Of a stretch of 38,489 bases of DNA, positions 11,885 through 22,980 are shown one piece after another. A program made the translations under genes and the position numbers. Numbering within the stretch: position 1 is the first letter of the stretch; every line of letters begins with the position of its first letter. Source of the stretch: Chara braunii (Eukaryota > Streptophyta > Charophyceae > Charales > Characeae). The stretch is from the NCBI GenBank assembly GCA_003427395.1, contig BFEA01000459.1:766801-805289 (forward strand), written 5' to 3'. Under the pieces are notes generated by a model. The model saw only the letters and a list, made by a program, of their open reading frames with translations. It was not told the origin of the DNA and ran no database searches.

Positions 11885-12603
11885 ATGGTTGTAAAACCCC
11901 ACTCTTGGATCACCGATCATGAGAGCTTGAGGAACCTAGAGTATCACGAATACTTGGAGGGTGAACATCTCAGACGGCGGAGAAACTTGAGAAACCCGGA
12001 ATTCCCCTGTTTGACGAAGAACAACCGACTGTGCGCAAGAGACTTTCACTGGGCCATAACTAACGATCCTAGGGAACCCGACTATCCGGAGACTAACAAC
12101 ACTCAACATTACATATCTTTAGGCTTTGTCGTTCTTATTACCAATTTCCCTCCCTTTCACCTCCTTCTTTCATATCACCAGCTCACAGTGGTACCGTGGA
12201 ATTCCATAGCCCACTATTGGCCCCGCACACCGTGCTAAAAGTGCCAGCGGCACCAGACGTATCGAGATTCAGAAATTACCCAGCAAACCTGAACAGGAGT
12301 CGAGCGGCACCGACAACTAGTCAAACCGCGCGACAGCCACCACGACCCACGAGTTCGTCATATGAGGAACCGACCACAACGACGCAACAGGCAGAGACGA
12401 TAATCCCAGACACGATCTTCGCGTACCACCTTGCACCATTGTCCCTGAACTTGTCAGCGGAGATCTTAGTTCCGACCTGGGACTCCACCCCCACTTTCCT
12501 AAAATCCTTGCCATTCCTTGGCACACCCCCTTCTTTCACACTTGCGGGCCTCCGTCCCACTCCGATCAGGAAGTCGCGCTGGGCGTGAGGTTGGGGCGTC
12601 ACA
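11880..12603 (+). mobile_element. LTR remnant C (3' portion of a Gypsy LTR)
   Basis: This segment aligns with the last ~700 bp of the element A LTR (about 25985-26684). Shared landmarks are the AATTCCCCTG start, GGTACCGTGGAATTC, TCCTTGGCACACCCC, CTCCGATCAGGAAGTCG and the terminal GGGCGTGAGGTT...GGCGTCACA. The last bases, CGTCACA, are the inverted complement of the LTR start TGTGACG seen at 38262, which supports 12603 as an LTR end. No primer-binding site or polypurine tract adjoins it, so it is a truncated or solo LTR of a third element. It carries the LTR-borne ORF. Confidence 0.75.
11885..12238 (+). pseudogene. LTR-borne ORF, copy C
   Basis: An ATG-started frame of 117 codons inside LTR remnant C. 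Its last ~75 residues align with the LTR ORFs of A (26013-26378) and B (28980-29429). The conserved pattern is R[LV]C, a D followed by AI a few residues on, GFVxxxTxFPP, LLSxxxLxV, a W, and [HY]WPRTxC. In A and B the frame continues through a CxxC motif. Here the codons are TGC-TAA-AAG-TGC, so a stop falls inside that CxxC and the copy is probably broken. I recognise no known family; the function is unknown. Confidence 0.55.
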
Positions 12604-15374
12604 GCGGCGCGACCCACCCCAACTCCGACCCGCGTCGTCCTAATACCAGCTCGTAGTTAGCCACTAGATTGCCTTGCACCCTCGGGAGTTCCCCAGATCT
12701 CTCTACAAGGTTTCTAACCCCCTCATACCCAGGTTACAGGGCAGCGCAACCAAACCGCAGCTCCAGCCAGTGTCGTGGTGGCATCGGCCAACCCTAACCT
12801 TATGGACATGATGGCGATAACCCAATGTCGGATAATCTCCTAAACACACCGTGGCAACTAAGGCTTCTAAATGCCTGGCTTCCTCCATGCACCAGTCCTG
12901 CTCAACACCCCCAAACCACATGAACACTTCCCCTGACCCCCCTCCAGCAAAACTTATCACAACGGAGCCACCATCTTCGTTGCTGCTATGCCCTATTTCA
13001 GTCCTACCGACTGACCTCCTCGCCAACAGGACGTGTCACCTCCCTCCAACTACTAACCCTCTCAAACAGGAGTGTATCACAACGACCAGTGCAAGAACAA
13101 AACACTAGAATAGAAGCATCAGGAAAAACAAGATTCAACAAATTCACGAGACCATTGAAATTATAAAAAGTTAGAGATCACTATTCAAGATCAGAGACGA
13201 GGCTCTGATTTACGATCGTCAATATGAAAAGAAAAAATCCAGAGTTATTCAGAAATTTTGGAAATCATTCATGATCCCACTGTCTTGAATCAGGTTTGTG
13301 GATTATTCTTCACGAGTTCATTGAGAATCTAAAAATTAGAAACCATTATTTGAGATCAGAGGCGAAACTCTGATTTACGATCATCAACATGATTGTTATG
13401 CCAGTAGAAAAGAAAAGAGGTTGGCCTTACTTTTGGATCGTCCCCACTAACTATTCAGGCCTGGGGTCGGTGCCCCACTTGGGACGGTTTAGTTATGGAT
13501 TTAGTGCAGACGGCTTCCTGCCATCCGATCTAAAAATCTCACAACCAGAGTACGTCCACACTGGAAAATACTCAGAACAAGAAGTGAATGTCTGCAGATG
13601 GGGCATGGCCCCAGGGGCCAAGCCTACTCCCATCATAGCTCTGGGGTGCTGAGTGGAATTTTGCGAACTTGAAGTTGGTCATACACACACTGGGACTCCG
13701 GGGAACAACATGTTCGATGGCTACCCGCTTTGCATGTTCATGATCCCAGTATGCCTGTGACGGACCTGCCGGGATGGTAGTCCATCAGGATCAAGACGAA
13801 GGGACTAGGATAACGGAGATCGAGTTGGAGCTGGAGCTGGAAGGGACATCGCAGCTCCAACACAGGCTCAACACACACGTACTCCAAACTGTACAGAATC
13901 TGATGAAGAATGACTCAAAATACACAGACTGTAGTTGGGGTATATCCCCAGCGGACTGACTGGATTGGACTGGACGAGCCAGCTACCGACATGGTACCTG
14001 GCAGGAATGGACTAGACTGAATAACACACGACCTGTGGGGTCAGACCACGGCCTGATCCCACAGGACGAACAGGCAAAATAGCAAGATAGCCCTGGCTCC
14101 AGACTAGGGTCAGAGGCACGCAGCACTATCCTCATACTTGTAGTGGATCGCAAGACAAATAAACACGCTTCTGCAAAATCATCGGAACTTTGTGATAATA
14201 AAGCTAAGAAATCTAGGATGCGGAGCAAGCTCCGCGGGGAGTCGATGAGACGCAGCCTAGGCTACATAATATCAAAAGAAAAGCAAATGTTTAGTTAGTA
14301 TACACCAGTGCCCTCACCGTACGTGACTGGCCTGTCGTTTGGCCTTGCGACTGTGAACAGCCAGACCACAAAAGAGAGGTGTTTTTTTTTTTTTTTTTTT
14401 TTTTTTGGCTCACCCAGGTACAGTCAACTCAAGCCCCACAGTGTGATGACAGCAAAAAAATATAAACAAATCGAAATACCTTTCAAAACACAAAATAAAA
14501 ATGCTCATTTTGGCTGGTTGCATTTTCTTAATTAAAAAAATATATTATTCGTGAAAACAAAAATGAAAAAATTATGGGGGGTTACCTTCCGATGAGAGGA
14601 GCAAGTAGAACAGCATCACACATGTACGCAAAAGCACACTTGGTAGAAAACTGTCAAGAGCGTGTTCACACTCAAATGTTAACGCGATCCACCATAGCGT
14701 TCCACAACACCCAGGACCCATTGTTGACTCCGACTCACACATCGCGCTTCCCCTATGATAGCGGGAAAACGAAGAGGAAGAAACCTGGCGTTTGCCAGGT
14801 TAATATGTCATCGGGTATTTGTCACTTTCCATATCGTTGGTTCCGTCCCGTAATACGTTATTCTAGTCCCGGTTCCTATTCCTAGCCGCCGCGGACAGAA
14901 GAACACGACAATTCTCCTCTGACTTTCGATAGTGTCAGATACCAGATCTTACACCGGTTCAGTCGTACGCTCGAACAGATTTGAAAAACAAATTTGAAAA
15001 ACAAACCCTGGTCCTACTGTGTCAGACTGCTGATTCATCCCAAAACAGTATACTCGGTAGAGAAAGTACCGAGTTTCCTGCGGGCCCAATTGGCCTGTAG
15101 GGAATCAGTGCAATTCTTACCGGCCACAGTAAAACCCATTACGCAGTATACATTATGTAGTAGACTACAGGGTTGTGGGCTCAACCCGGGTCCCATTACA
15201 CAACATCTAGTATCAATAAACAGAAGAAATATGAGGCTTACCCCAGGACCGATTAACTCTGAGTCCCTGCTCCATTATCCTAATTAGTTCCATCCTATCC
15301 CCTCCTAGTCCCGACTCTGTCTCATTGGTCCAGGTTCACGACTCTACTATTCTACATCCCACTCACTCTTCCTC
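12604..15374. other. No recognisable gene
   Basis: About 2.8 kb without a coding sequence I can support. Open frames are short, overlap on both strands, and show no domain. Contents include the direct repeat at 13138-13392, listed separately, and a T-run at about 14383-14406 followed by GGCTCACCCAGG. The T-run could be the tail of a minus-strand retroposed sequence, but I found no matching target duplication. The region lies between an LTR end and the truncated element A and may be decayed element sequence. Confidence 0.4.
13138..13392 (+). repeat. Direct repeat, two ~86-bp copies
   Basis: Two diverged copies lie at about 13138-13226 and 13309-13392. Both carry TTCACGAG, CATTGA, AAAAA-TTAGA, GATCAGAG-CGA and CTCTGATTTACGATC in the same order. 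CTCTGATTTACGATC is 165 bp apart in the two copies. They look like an old tandem duplication with an intervening spacer. Confidence 0.6.
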
Positions 15375-15890
15375 TCAATCCATCGTCACTTGTTCTGCAA
15401 TCCATCTCCATGCATCCCCCGTTTCTCTTGCAAAGTTCCTGATTCCTCTTCTGAAGAAATGGTCAGGGTAGCCGCGTCTCCGCAAATCCATTTTGACAAG
15501 GATAAATGAATCAATGACCTGCATGCACGAAACAAAATTCGCATATATTCTATGTAGTGCGCTAGTGATCACTGCCATCATCACATTCTTGCTCGTCCAG
15601 GATCCGAAGTCTTGGAAAGCACTGAAGACTAGGGGCTCTTTCCTTCTTAATTCCCCTTCATTCTTGACGCTTTGGCAGCATCCTAGGAAAGGATACGACT
15701 CTGCAACGGTCAGACTGCATCCGAAGAATTCCCATTTCCCGTCTTCAATCTTCGTGCGCTTCAAAGTCAGCGAAGGATCATAGCTTCTCTCGAACTGTTT
15801 CAGGATTTGTTCGGCCTGATTTTTGCTTTTCCGTCTATTCGCATTGAAGGCTACAAAACACGATGCATCATCAACAAATAGGCGAGTATG
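15375..15890 (-). pseudogene. Possible reverse-transcriptase-like fragment
   Basis: On the minus strand a frame stays open from about 15890 down to a TAG just before 15375, about 170 codons with no clear ATG start. Near its beginning it reads RLFVDDA, resembling the [YF]xDD active-site core of reverse transcriptases. Downstream are a WEFFGCSL-like segment, SWTSK, a hydrophobic helix-like MAVITSALHRI and RRRGYP with FF shortly after. The order palm core, then a basic C-terminal part, would suit a non-LTR or Penelope-like RT, but I cannot assign the family. It abuts the truncated 5' end of element A on the other strand, so it may be where two elements join. Confidence 0.35.
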
Positions 15891-16670
15891 ATCCCGAGCA
15901 TGGTGATCCCTGTGATGACCACGCCCCCACCACTGACAGGAAACCCCTCACGATCGAATGAATCAAGTGCCTTACTGGAACTGACCAAAACACTGGTCAA
16001 TCTGATCCTAGAAAGTAAAAAGGAACAGCGGGAACACAATGCTCGAATAGAAGCGATGTTGAGGTCGATGCGACCGATAGCAGTACGTGCCGTCCCGATT
16101 CAACACGGGCTGGCCCCAGCACCCGCTCTCGGACGGGCCGCTGGTAATTTGAACGTCTGTTACATGTGTCACCAACCTGCGCATATAGCCCGAGACTGGC
16201 CGCATTGGCCCCCACAACCACGGATCAGAGCCGCACCGGTAGCAGCAGTCCTGATCGCCAACGGACCAAGACGAGTAGGAGCGTTGATGGAAAAAATCGA
16301 AGGAGGAGGAAGCGCATTAGCTACCACGGAAGAAGCCACTGAGCTCATTCCGTTGGATCAGTACGTAACGCTTGGCTACCCAGGATTAGGCATGATTGGA
16401 ACAATCAGGCCCGCCCCCGAACAGAGGGAAGTGGCAAAGTGGAGACCTTCTCTAGGAGAGATGGAGTCGGGAGGACCCACCTTCGTCACCGGAGAAATCG
16501 ACGTTTTAAACATTGTACGGGCACTAGATCATCGGATTCCTCTTCCGATCGGTCATCCACTATCAATATCAGAGCAGGCGAACGAACGCATGTTACAACA
16601 CTGTAAGGCAAATCGGAAACGGTTCGCCTTAGCCCGCACAGTAAACACGAAACAAATAGTCCAATACTGA
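15888..16670 (+). pseudogene. gag: Element A gag (N-terminally truncated)
   Basis: A 260-codon frame with a real ATG at 15888, though this start is probably internal to the original gag: the first ~250 codons of the B gag have no match here. It contains a charged helical stretch (EQREHNARIEAM), a zinc knuckle CYMCHQPAHIARDW in which the fourth metal ligand is W, and a C-terminal block shared with B (GMIGxIR, TGxIDVL, a PIGxxLxIS-like phrase, LQHCxxNxKRF). Gag forms the particle and binds RNA. The frame ends at 16668-16670 while pol continues one frame back (-1). That could be a genuine -1 frameshift arrangement or decay, because B keeps gag and protease in one frame. Confidence 0.8.
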
Positions 16671-17676
16671 ACGAACCTGCTGCCGGTACTTCGGATCCGA
16701 TACGTTTAGGGCTAATCCAGAAAGATGATCACTTCCTATGGATTAAAGCGATTCGGTGGAAATCAGCAGAATGTGACATCGAAGTATGGGGAGTCCCGTA
16801 CAATGCCATTATCGATTTCGGAGCAGTTGTTTTAGCTATCTCACTACGAGTAGTCGAAAAATCAGGAAGGAAGAAAAATTTGATTATGCTTACGGAGAAG
16901 GATCAGCTCGTCTCAGCAAATGAGGAAAAGATCAAAACGGTGGGAACGATGACTAATGTTGCTTTTCGATTGGGTAAGGTGCATGCCTTGAGAGATGTCG
17001 TAGTATTAGACGTAAGCACTTATGATGTTATTTTGGACCTACCCGCCCTTATGCCTCTACGGGCCAACTTGGACTTCGAAAGACGATCGAATATTCTCCG
17101 GAATACGGGAGGAAAACCCTACGCCATACCTATGAGACTAACCCTTCAAACCACCGCTAACATAGCTCCATGGGTTTCTCGGGTAATGACGGGAACTCTC
17201 CGTGTGATCACTTGGGAAAACTCCGCAGACGATGAGCAATTATCGAAGGATTCGGACGATGGTGACGAGGATGATGAAGTAATCCTGGAATTGGCGCAGC
17301 AGCGCATTGGTTACCCTGCGCGACGCGCCAGCACGGAACCTTTGAGCCTGACTGGTCGAAACCTACAGAGGACACAGGCGATGGTTTTGGGAGAACCTCT
17401 CGTACAGATGTCGCGGATGGACGATTCTTTGGAATCCCCTCGAACCCTGTACGAAGGTATCTCTCCTCTTCTCACGCGTTACAACGACAAAAGACACTTT
17501 TGTGACATTACGAGCCTCCCCCGATCCCTTTTACCATCTGCAAAAGAGATACGATTGTTACACTTAGGAGTGGAAACCAGTTCTCTGGAATCCCCTGAGC
17601 GCCTTGAAACGGGATCTAACGGACTTGGAATCAAAATCGCAACAAAACCTGTGTCATGGGAGGATATTCGTGATGG
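16670..17676 (+). pseudogene. pol: Element A protease and linker
   Basis: A continuous frame from the end of gag to the MITE insertion point. It starts with the segment that precedes the protease in B (KDDHF, RWxSAECD), followed by the retropepsin core. The catalytic triplet that is DTG in B (DTGSSA) is DFG here (D codon at 16814), so the aspartic protease should be inactive. The later flap and LLGLP-like part reads LDLPAL. A linker of about 180 residues follows, rich in acidic and polar residues (DSDDGDEDDE), and contains LESPRTLYEG, which matches LEPPCTLYEG in B. The frame runs into the MITE at 17677. Confidence 0.8.
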
Positions 17677-18022
17677 CTATGTAGACCCCTGTACGAATAC
17701 GGGCCGTCCGTACGTACATACGACCGTACGTACGGGCTCATGTGGTCGTACGTACGTACGAAAAAAAAGCAAAAAAAACAAAATCAAAAAAATCTGAAAA
17801 AACAATATGTTATGCAGAAAACTAAACTGAAACACTTTTGCCTCAAGGTCATATTGAAATTCGTTACCAAATTTGAGATTATAAAAAAAACGTTTTTTTT
17901 TTTTTTTTTTTTTTTGCTTTTTTTTTCGTACGGGGCTGTACATACGGCCGTACGACCGTTCATACGGCCGTACGTATGACCGTACGATAAACCCCCCGTA
18001 CGTCATACGGAGTGTTACACAG
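17677..18022 (+). mobile_element. MITE copy 3, a different family, inside element A pol
   Basis: A 346-bp insertion starts CTATGTAGACCCCTGTACG and ends with ...GGAGTGTTACACAG, whose complement begins CTGTGTAACACTCC, so the ends are imperfect inverted repeats. It is flanked by an 8-bp duplication with one mismatch: CGTGATGG at 17669-17676 and CGCGATGG at 18023-18030. The body has many alternating GTACGTACG/CGTACGGCC motifs at both ends and A- and T-runs in the middle, so it could fold back on itself. No ORF belongs to it. The 8-bp duplication and CTRTGTA ends suggest a hAT-like non-autonomous element. Element plus one duplication is 354 bp, so the pol frame is the same on both sides. Confidence 0.8.
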
Positions 18023-19765
18023 CGCGATGGAGTAACCCCGGAGGAACACGTGGCCATTCGAGAGCAGGACGCACAAATGATGGCCACGATATTCTCTTGG
18101 CGATCAGATAACTCGTTTATTTCCGCACCCCCACCTGGAACCACTAAGCAGGTAAGTACAAAACAGATCGATGTACGGATATGGAGTCAATCGTATGAGT
18201 TGCACGTGCCCCACTTCGTACCGGACGAGATCCACCACCTCATCGCGGACATTCTAAAGGAATACAAGGGAGCGATTAGCGTAACGGACATAGACATCGG
18301 ACTATCGCTAGTCATACGATATGAAATTCAAACCGGAAACCATCCTCCCATCCACTGCAAACCATACAGATATTCCCCAGTGGAACGGAAAACGGCACTT
18401 CAGCGGATTCGGGAGTTCGAAGCCAATGGTTGGATCGAACCCGCCACTGGGCCATGGTCATTCCCGGTAGTATTAGTGTCGAAGAAGAACGGGTCGATTC
18501 ACATTTGCGTCGATTATCGAAAATTGAATGATATCACGATCAAAGATGTGTATCCCCTTCCCCGAATCGATGATTTGCTGGATGCGATTGGGTGTGGTAA
18601 TTATTTTAGTAAATTTGATATTCACCACGGCTTCCATCATATTCTGGTTAAAGAGGAAGATCGACCAAAAACGGCCTTCGTATTGTTTGAGGGCACATGG
18701 CTGTGGGTTCGGTGTCCTATGGGGATTTGCAACGCGTCCGCCACATTTCAGCGGGCTATGAATGTGACGTTTCAGAACTTCGTCAACAAGACGCGGCTGA
18801 CTCAAGGAATGATTAACTTTTGCGTCATCGTATACATGGACGACATCTTAGTCTACTCGGAGACCTATCACGGGCACACACAATATATCGAGTGGACGTT
18901 GGGAGCTTTGAAAGACGCTGGGTTCAAGATCGCGCTCCAGAAGTCTTAGAGCGAGTTTTTCCTATCGGAGATCTCGTTCTTGGGCTATGTGGTGACGCGG
19001 GGAGGACTGCGGCCAGATTCGAGAAAGGTCGCGGCAGTGAAGGATGCCCCCGTTCCCACATCACTGTCGCAGGTTCGGGCTTTCTTGGGACAGGCGTCGT
19101 ACTATTGTCATTTCATCAAGGGCTTTGTCGCAATAGCAAAGCCCCTGATGAACTCACTGCGAAAGAACCAGCCGCTCAGCTGGGACGCCGAGTGCGAACA
19201 GGCCTTCGCCACCCTCAAGGACGCCCTGGCTACAACACCTATTTTGATCCGGTCGGACCCTACGAAGCAGTTCATTCTCATTACGGACTGGCAACCGAAG
19301 GCGATTTCCGCCATTTTAGCCCAGAAGGGGAACGACGACCGTGAACACGTCATCGAATACGCATCTCGCACGGTGTCAGGCGAACGTAAGAACGATTCGG
19401 CCCCGCAAGGCGAATGCTATGCGGTGGTCAAGGGAATCCAACACTTCCATCCGTATCTTTACTGGCAAAAGTTTCTTCTGGTGACTGATCATGAACCACT
19501 GCTGGCTCTGAAGAGACTCACTAATTACATGGGCATGAGTGGGCATTGGGCGGTGCGCCTACAGCAGTACGATTTCGACATCATCCATCGGAAGACGGAG
19601 AGGTACAGGAATGCGGACAGGTTGACACGACTGCATCGGTCAGCTAAGGTACCCAAAGGTGAAGAAATCACCCCGTGGAAGGAACTAGAATCGACGAACG
19701 GACCCAAGTACGGGCAAGTGACAGTTCTTTCACATGGCAAGAAGGAGACAAGTGGCAATGGGTGA
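18023..19765 (+). pseudogene. pol: Element A reverse transcriptase and RNase H
   Basis: Same frame as the protease part. RT motifs in order: a GNHPPI...PYRYSP entry region, GWIEPAxGPWSFPVVLV, CVDYRKLNDIT, FSKFDIHHGFHH (first catalytic Asp), KTAFVLFEGTWLW, CPMGICNASATFQRAMN, and VYMDDILVYS with YMDD at 18833-18844. The RT thumb/connection has RAFLGQASYY. RNase H follows, with ITDWQP, an ECYAVVKG-type glutamate, VTDHEPLLAL and NADRLTRLHR. There is one in-frame TAG at 18947-18949, between RT fingers/palm and connection. The frame ends with TGA at 19763-19765, overlapping the ATG of the PHD-integrase frame at 19758. In a live element this enzyme copies the element RNA into DNA. Confidence 0.88.
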
Positions 19766-21423
19766 CGGAGGTAATCCTGCAACACCTCTCTCTTCCCTCT
19801 CACCTTCCTCTCCTCTCTCTCTTCCCGACAAATTTTGCTATTTTTGCAAAGTAATCTCACGCGTCTATGCTGTCCCCATGCATCCTAGTGGGGAAGGATA
19901 TGTCGAATGGGTAGATTGTCGGCAGTGTGTCGCGAGAGCCCATGGCTCTTGCATTTAATATCGAAGTGACAACAAGCCTTGGTTGTGCCCCTTATGTTGG
20001 GCTGATAAGATCCCGACCGAGGCTTGATTTCTCGATGCCACGTCAGAAGGGTTAGAAAAGACCCGAAAATTTAGAAGGGTTGAGGTATGGACGGATATTG
20101 TCTTAATCGCTACCTTGGTAGGTAACCCCCTCCAGGACTTCACTAAGGAGGGCCGAAAGAGGGCCAATGAAAGGGCTCGAGACTATCGCTGGAATGACGG
20201 TCGATTAGAAAAACGGAAGACGGATGGTAGTGGGATTTGGATGGTAGTTCCGCACCCGTTCATGAGGTATGACTGGGTTAAGACGGCGCATGAGCAAACT
20301 GCCGCCCATTTTGCCGTACGGATCACGGAAGCAGCAATCGACAAAAATGAGTGGTATTGGTCCAACATTCGGGACGATGTTAAATTCATCGTCCAGAATT
20401 GTCAAGTCTGCGCTGCTGATAAGGCACGGATTCAGCCGTCGAGATCGATAGCGCCGATGGTAGTCGAACAGCCTTTTCAAAGGGTTAGCAGGATACTACC
20501 GATATTGTGGTGCCCCCTGGACCTAATAGCTGTGAGTATTCAATCCTACTGTATTTGTAGACCACTTCTCGAAGTGTATCGAGGCATATCTGTGTCGTAC
20601 GCGACAGGCGGCTGAAATCACACGATACGTCAATCGTTTTTTAGGAATGCATCAGGACACAGAGAAAATCCTAACCAATAATGGGGTGAAATTAAGAGGG
20701 GAAGTTTTGAGGTACTTGGTCATACACGGCATCACCCTTCGGAATACTGCACCCCACATATCACAGTCTAACGAGCTGGTAGAAAACGCAAATAGGTGGA
20801 TTAAGACTGCACTGCGACGAAACATCGCGGCACGGGATCCGAGACCCTGGCCCGATATCGTGGATCACATCCTGGCGGTCCATCGAGGAACACCCCATGA
20901 ATCGATGGGCCTGAGCCCCTTTCAATTACGGACCAATAGTGTACCTCCCAGACGAATCTTCGTTGAACTGACGGGCCACGAGGGCCACGGTTCGGAACAA
21001 GGCCAAGCGGCACCTAGAGCTGATGGAGCGGTCCCTTCCCCGATTAGCCAGAAAACGACAGCGAATGAGGCCCGAAATGGGAATGCGGGACCACGGCCCC
21101 AGTATAAGTTAGGGGACATCGTGCAGGTGAGGAAATGTGCTCGCCAGGGTAAGCTAGCGCCACGATTCTTCAGGCGATTTCACGTAGTGGAGCTCGGTCC
21201 TAACGGAGTGGACACAATGCGGCTCGTACCTGAGGGCTCCGGCAGCCAATCTGCTTGCCCGATCACTCGCCACCTGTCCTATCTGCGGACTCTCCCTTCC
21301 TCTCCATCTCCACCTTCGTCCGCCTCCTCCTCCAGTACGGAAGGGGACGACGCCTGCCTATCGCCCTCTCCTTCTTTGTCTCGCTCCTCTGCAGATACTC
21401 CGTCGACATCGCCATCGCCATGA
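19758..21423 (+). pseudogene. pol: Element A PHD finger plus integrase
   Basis: The frame opens at ATG 19758, eight bases before and overlapping the RNase H stop. A PHD finger spans 19836-19997 with all eight ligands: C-x2-C, C-x2-C, H-x2-C and C-x2-C, with W two residues before the last Cys pair. Within it CAA has become TAA (19956-19958), and a TGA follows at 20025. Next comes the integrase HHCC zinc domain (AHEQTAAHF ... CQVC). The core is frameshifted more than once near 20480-20640. Its second catalytic Asp (TDNG in B) is N here (LTNNG). The C-terminal KLGDIVQVRKC barrel and a Ser/Pro-rich tail follow. The last codon TGA at 21421-21423 overlaps the ORF2 ATG. Confidence 0.82.
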
Positions 21424-21901
21424 GTTTTTCCACCGAGCAGGTTCTTGGCGAGCACATGCTGGCACCACGTGGCGACATTTTGGCGATCACCCAAGTCTAT
21501 CATCCACGGATCAATCCGGATCTTCTCCGATTTGCGCAGTTTTTCAGCACCACTATGGTGTATGCGGCGGCAGAGTTTCGTTTTGCGGACCATAGCCGGA
21601 CGCTCGTGTTGGCTGAGGCATGGCTTATCGACGACTTTCGGCGCTAGGGACCAGCCACGTGTCTACCATCGTCGTCTTCACCGGGGACATCAGCGCGTTG
21701 GATCCTACAAGGCATACGGCCATCCGGGCATCGGTAAGGGAGTGGGGTGAACAGTTAGCGCTGGTGTGGAGCCGGTGGCTTGCACGGCACGATGACAACC
21801 TCATTGTCACCAACATTGTCGACATCGGCAGACTCCGCACGTCCCGACACGAGCCGGCGGTAGCGCTCCCGGAGCTCGTCCCCTTTCTGCACCCTCAATG
21901 A
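21420..21901 (+). pseudogene. Element A ORF2, unknown accessory protein (one frameshift)
   Basis: Begins at ATG 21420, which overlaps the pol stop as ATGA, and ends at TGA 21899-21901. B has the same arrangement. The first 75 codons are open (MSFSTEQVL, LAPRGDILAI). The frame then shifts near 21640 and continues with TSHVSTIVVFTGDIS, a W...RWLAR segment and a VPFLHPQ end. The span is 482 nt against 483 in B, so a single-base deletion explains the break. Conserved blocks are MSFxTExVL, PRGxI, FTGDIS, RHTAIxAS and LVPFxHPQ. There is no transmembrane stretch, signal peptide or motif I recognise. The function is unknown. Confidence 0.65.
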
Positions 21902-22980
21902 ACCGGTCCCAGATCTCGACCTTTGCGCTCCCCTCTCTCCTTCCCACCTTCTGGCAGTCTGCTCTCCATTCCCGTCTCTCTTTCTGTATCCAGCCACTTA
22001 CCGTCCCTCTCATCGAGCCGAGACATTGGGAGGTGTGGTGTGAGCGATATCTCGCTCTTTCGTTGTGCCTGGTGGAAGTGGAGCTAACGTGGACGCGGGG
22101 CAGTGAGCATCGCGCCGCGAGGGAGAGGATGGAACTGCTAATCATCCAAGCTTGGAGAACGGAGGTGGAAGGAGATCTCCTCAGTTTCGTCTTCGAAGTG
22201 GTAGAGCCAGGCCATCGGCAGACGATCGTGTGGGAGCTCACGATCCCCTTTGCGCAGCTGGTCGACGACCTTCCCCTCGACATCATATCGCAGTGCGACG
22301 AGAACCCGGTGCCGCACGTCCTTCCGCGAAGCTTGACGCTGTATCTGCAGTGGTCGGTCTGTCTAGAGGAGAGAGGAGCAGTTGGCAGCTACCCGTTGCG
22401 ATCGTAGTACCTGAATCCTCGGGGGATTATCAACATCCTGTTCTTTCAGCCCCGGGCGGTGTCTAACGACGAGGCGATAGCGGCAGAGCACGAAGAAGAA
22501 GAGGACGAGGAGGAAGGAACCCTGGAGGACGGCAGTTATAGCGAGCACATCGAAGAGGAGTCGAGCGAAGAAGAAGAAGAAGAAGAAGAAGAAGAAGAAG
22601 AAGAAGAAGAAGAAGAAGAAGAAGATCAGGAAGAGGAAGCGGAAGAATTTGAGTGGGAGAGTTTGGGTGAGGAGGCAGACCACGCGGAGGTCCAAGAAGA
22701 GGATCCCGAAGCGATAGCACGGCGGAAAGAAGAAATCGCGGCCGGGAAACAGCCACTGGAGTACGCAAGTGGTGTGGATCTGCCGACCCGAGACGATCCG
22801 ACCAGGGATCCCGAGCCACCCAAGGACGGCGACGGGGACCCTGCTGCGGAGACTTCGAGCGCACCGGCACGAAGACGACGAAACCAATCCCCCTTCCCCT
22901 CCCCCCGTCCCTCAGTTCGAACACGTACCGATGCGGGGCATCGGGCTTCGTCCGCGATCGTTATCCCGTTTTCCCCTTGA
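21898..22980 (+). pseudogene. Element A ORF3, acidic accessory protein (one stop)
   Basis: Starts at ATG 21898 inside the ORF2 stop (ATGA). Reads 360 codons with a single in-frame TAG at 22405-22407. Residues 1-165 form a globular-looking part shared with B: LPSLxPTFWQS, PLIxPxHWxxW, ELLIIQxWRT, PGxRQ, QLxDDL, RSLxxYLQWxxCLEE. After the stop comes an acidic region with a long glutamate run made by GAA/GAG codons (about 22565-22625), then a Lys/Arg, Pro and Ser-rich basic tail. The long Glu run is a simple-sequence expansion that B lacks. The last 50 nt overlap ORF4. The function is unknown; the acid-then-basic layout resembles histone- or nucleic-acid-binding proteins only in composition. Confidence 0.65.

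Noticed and set aside
14383-14406. T-run as the tail of a minus-strand retroposon
   Set aside because: No target-site duplication seen and no recognisable body.
22363-22924. Minus-strand Phe- or Leu-rich frames opposite ORF3
   Set aside because: Antisense of the glutamate repeat; no independent support.
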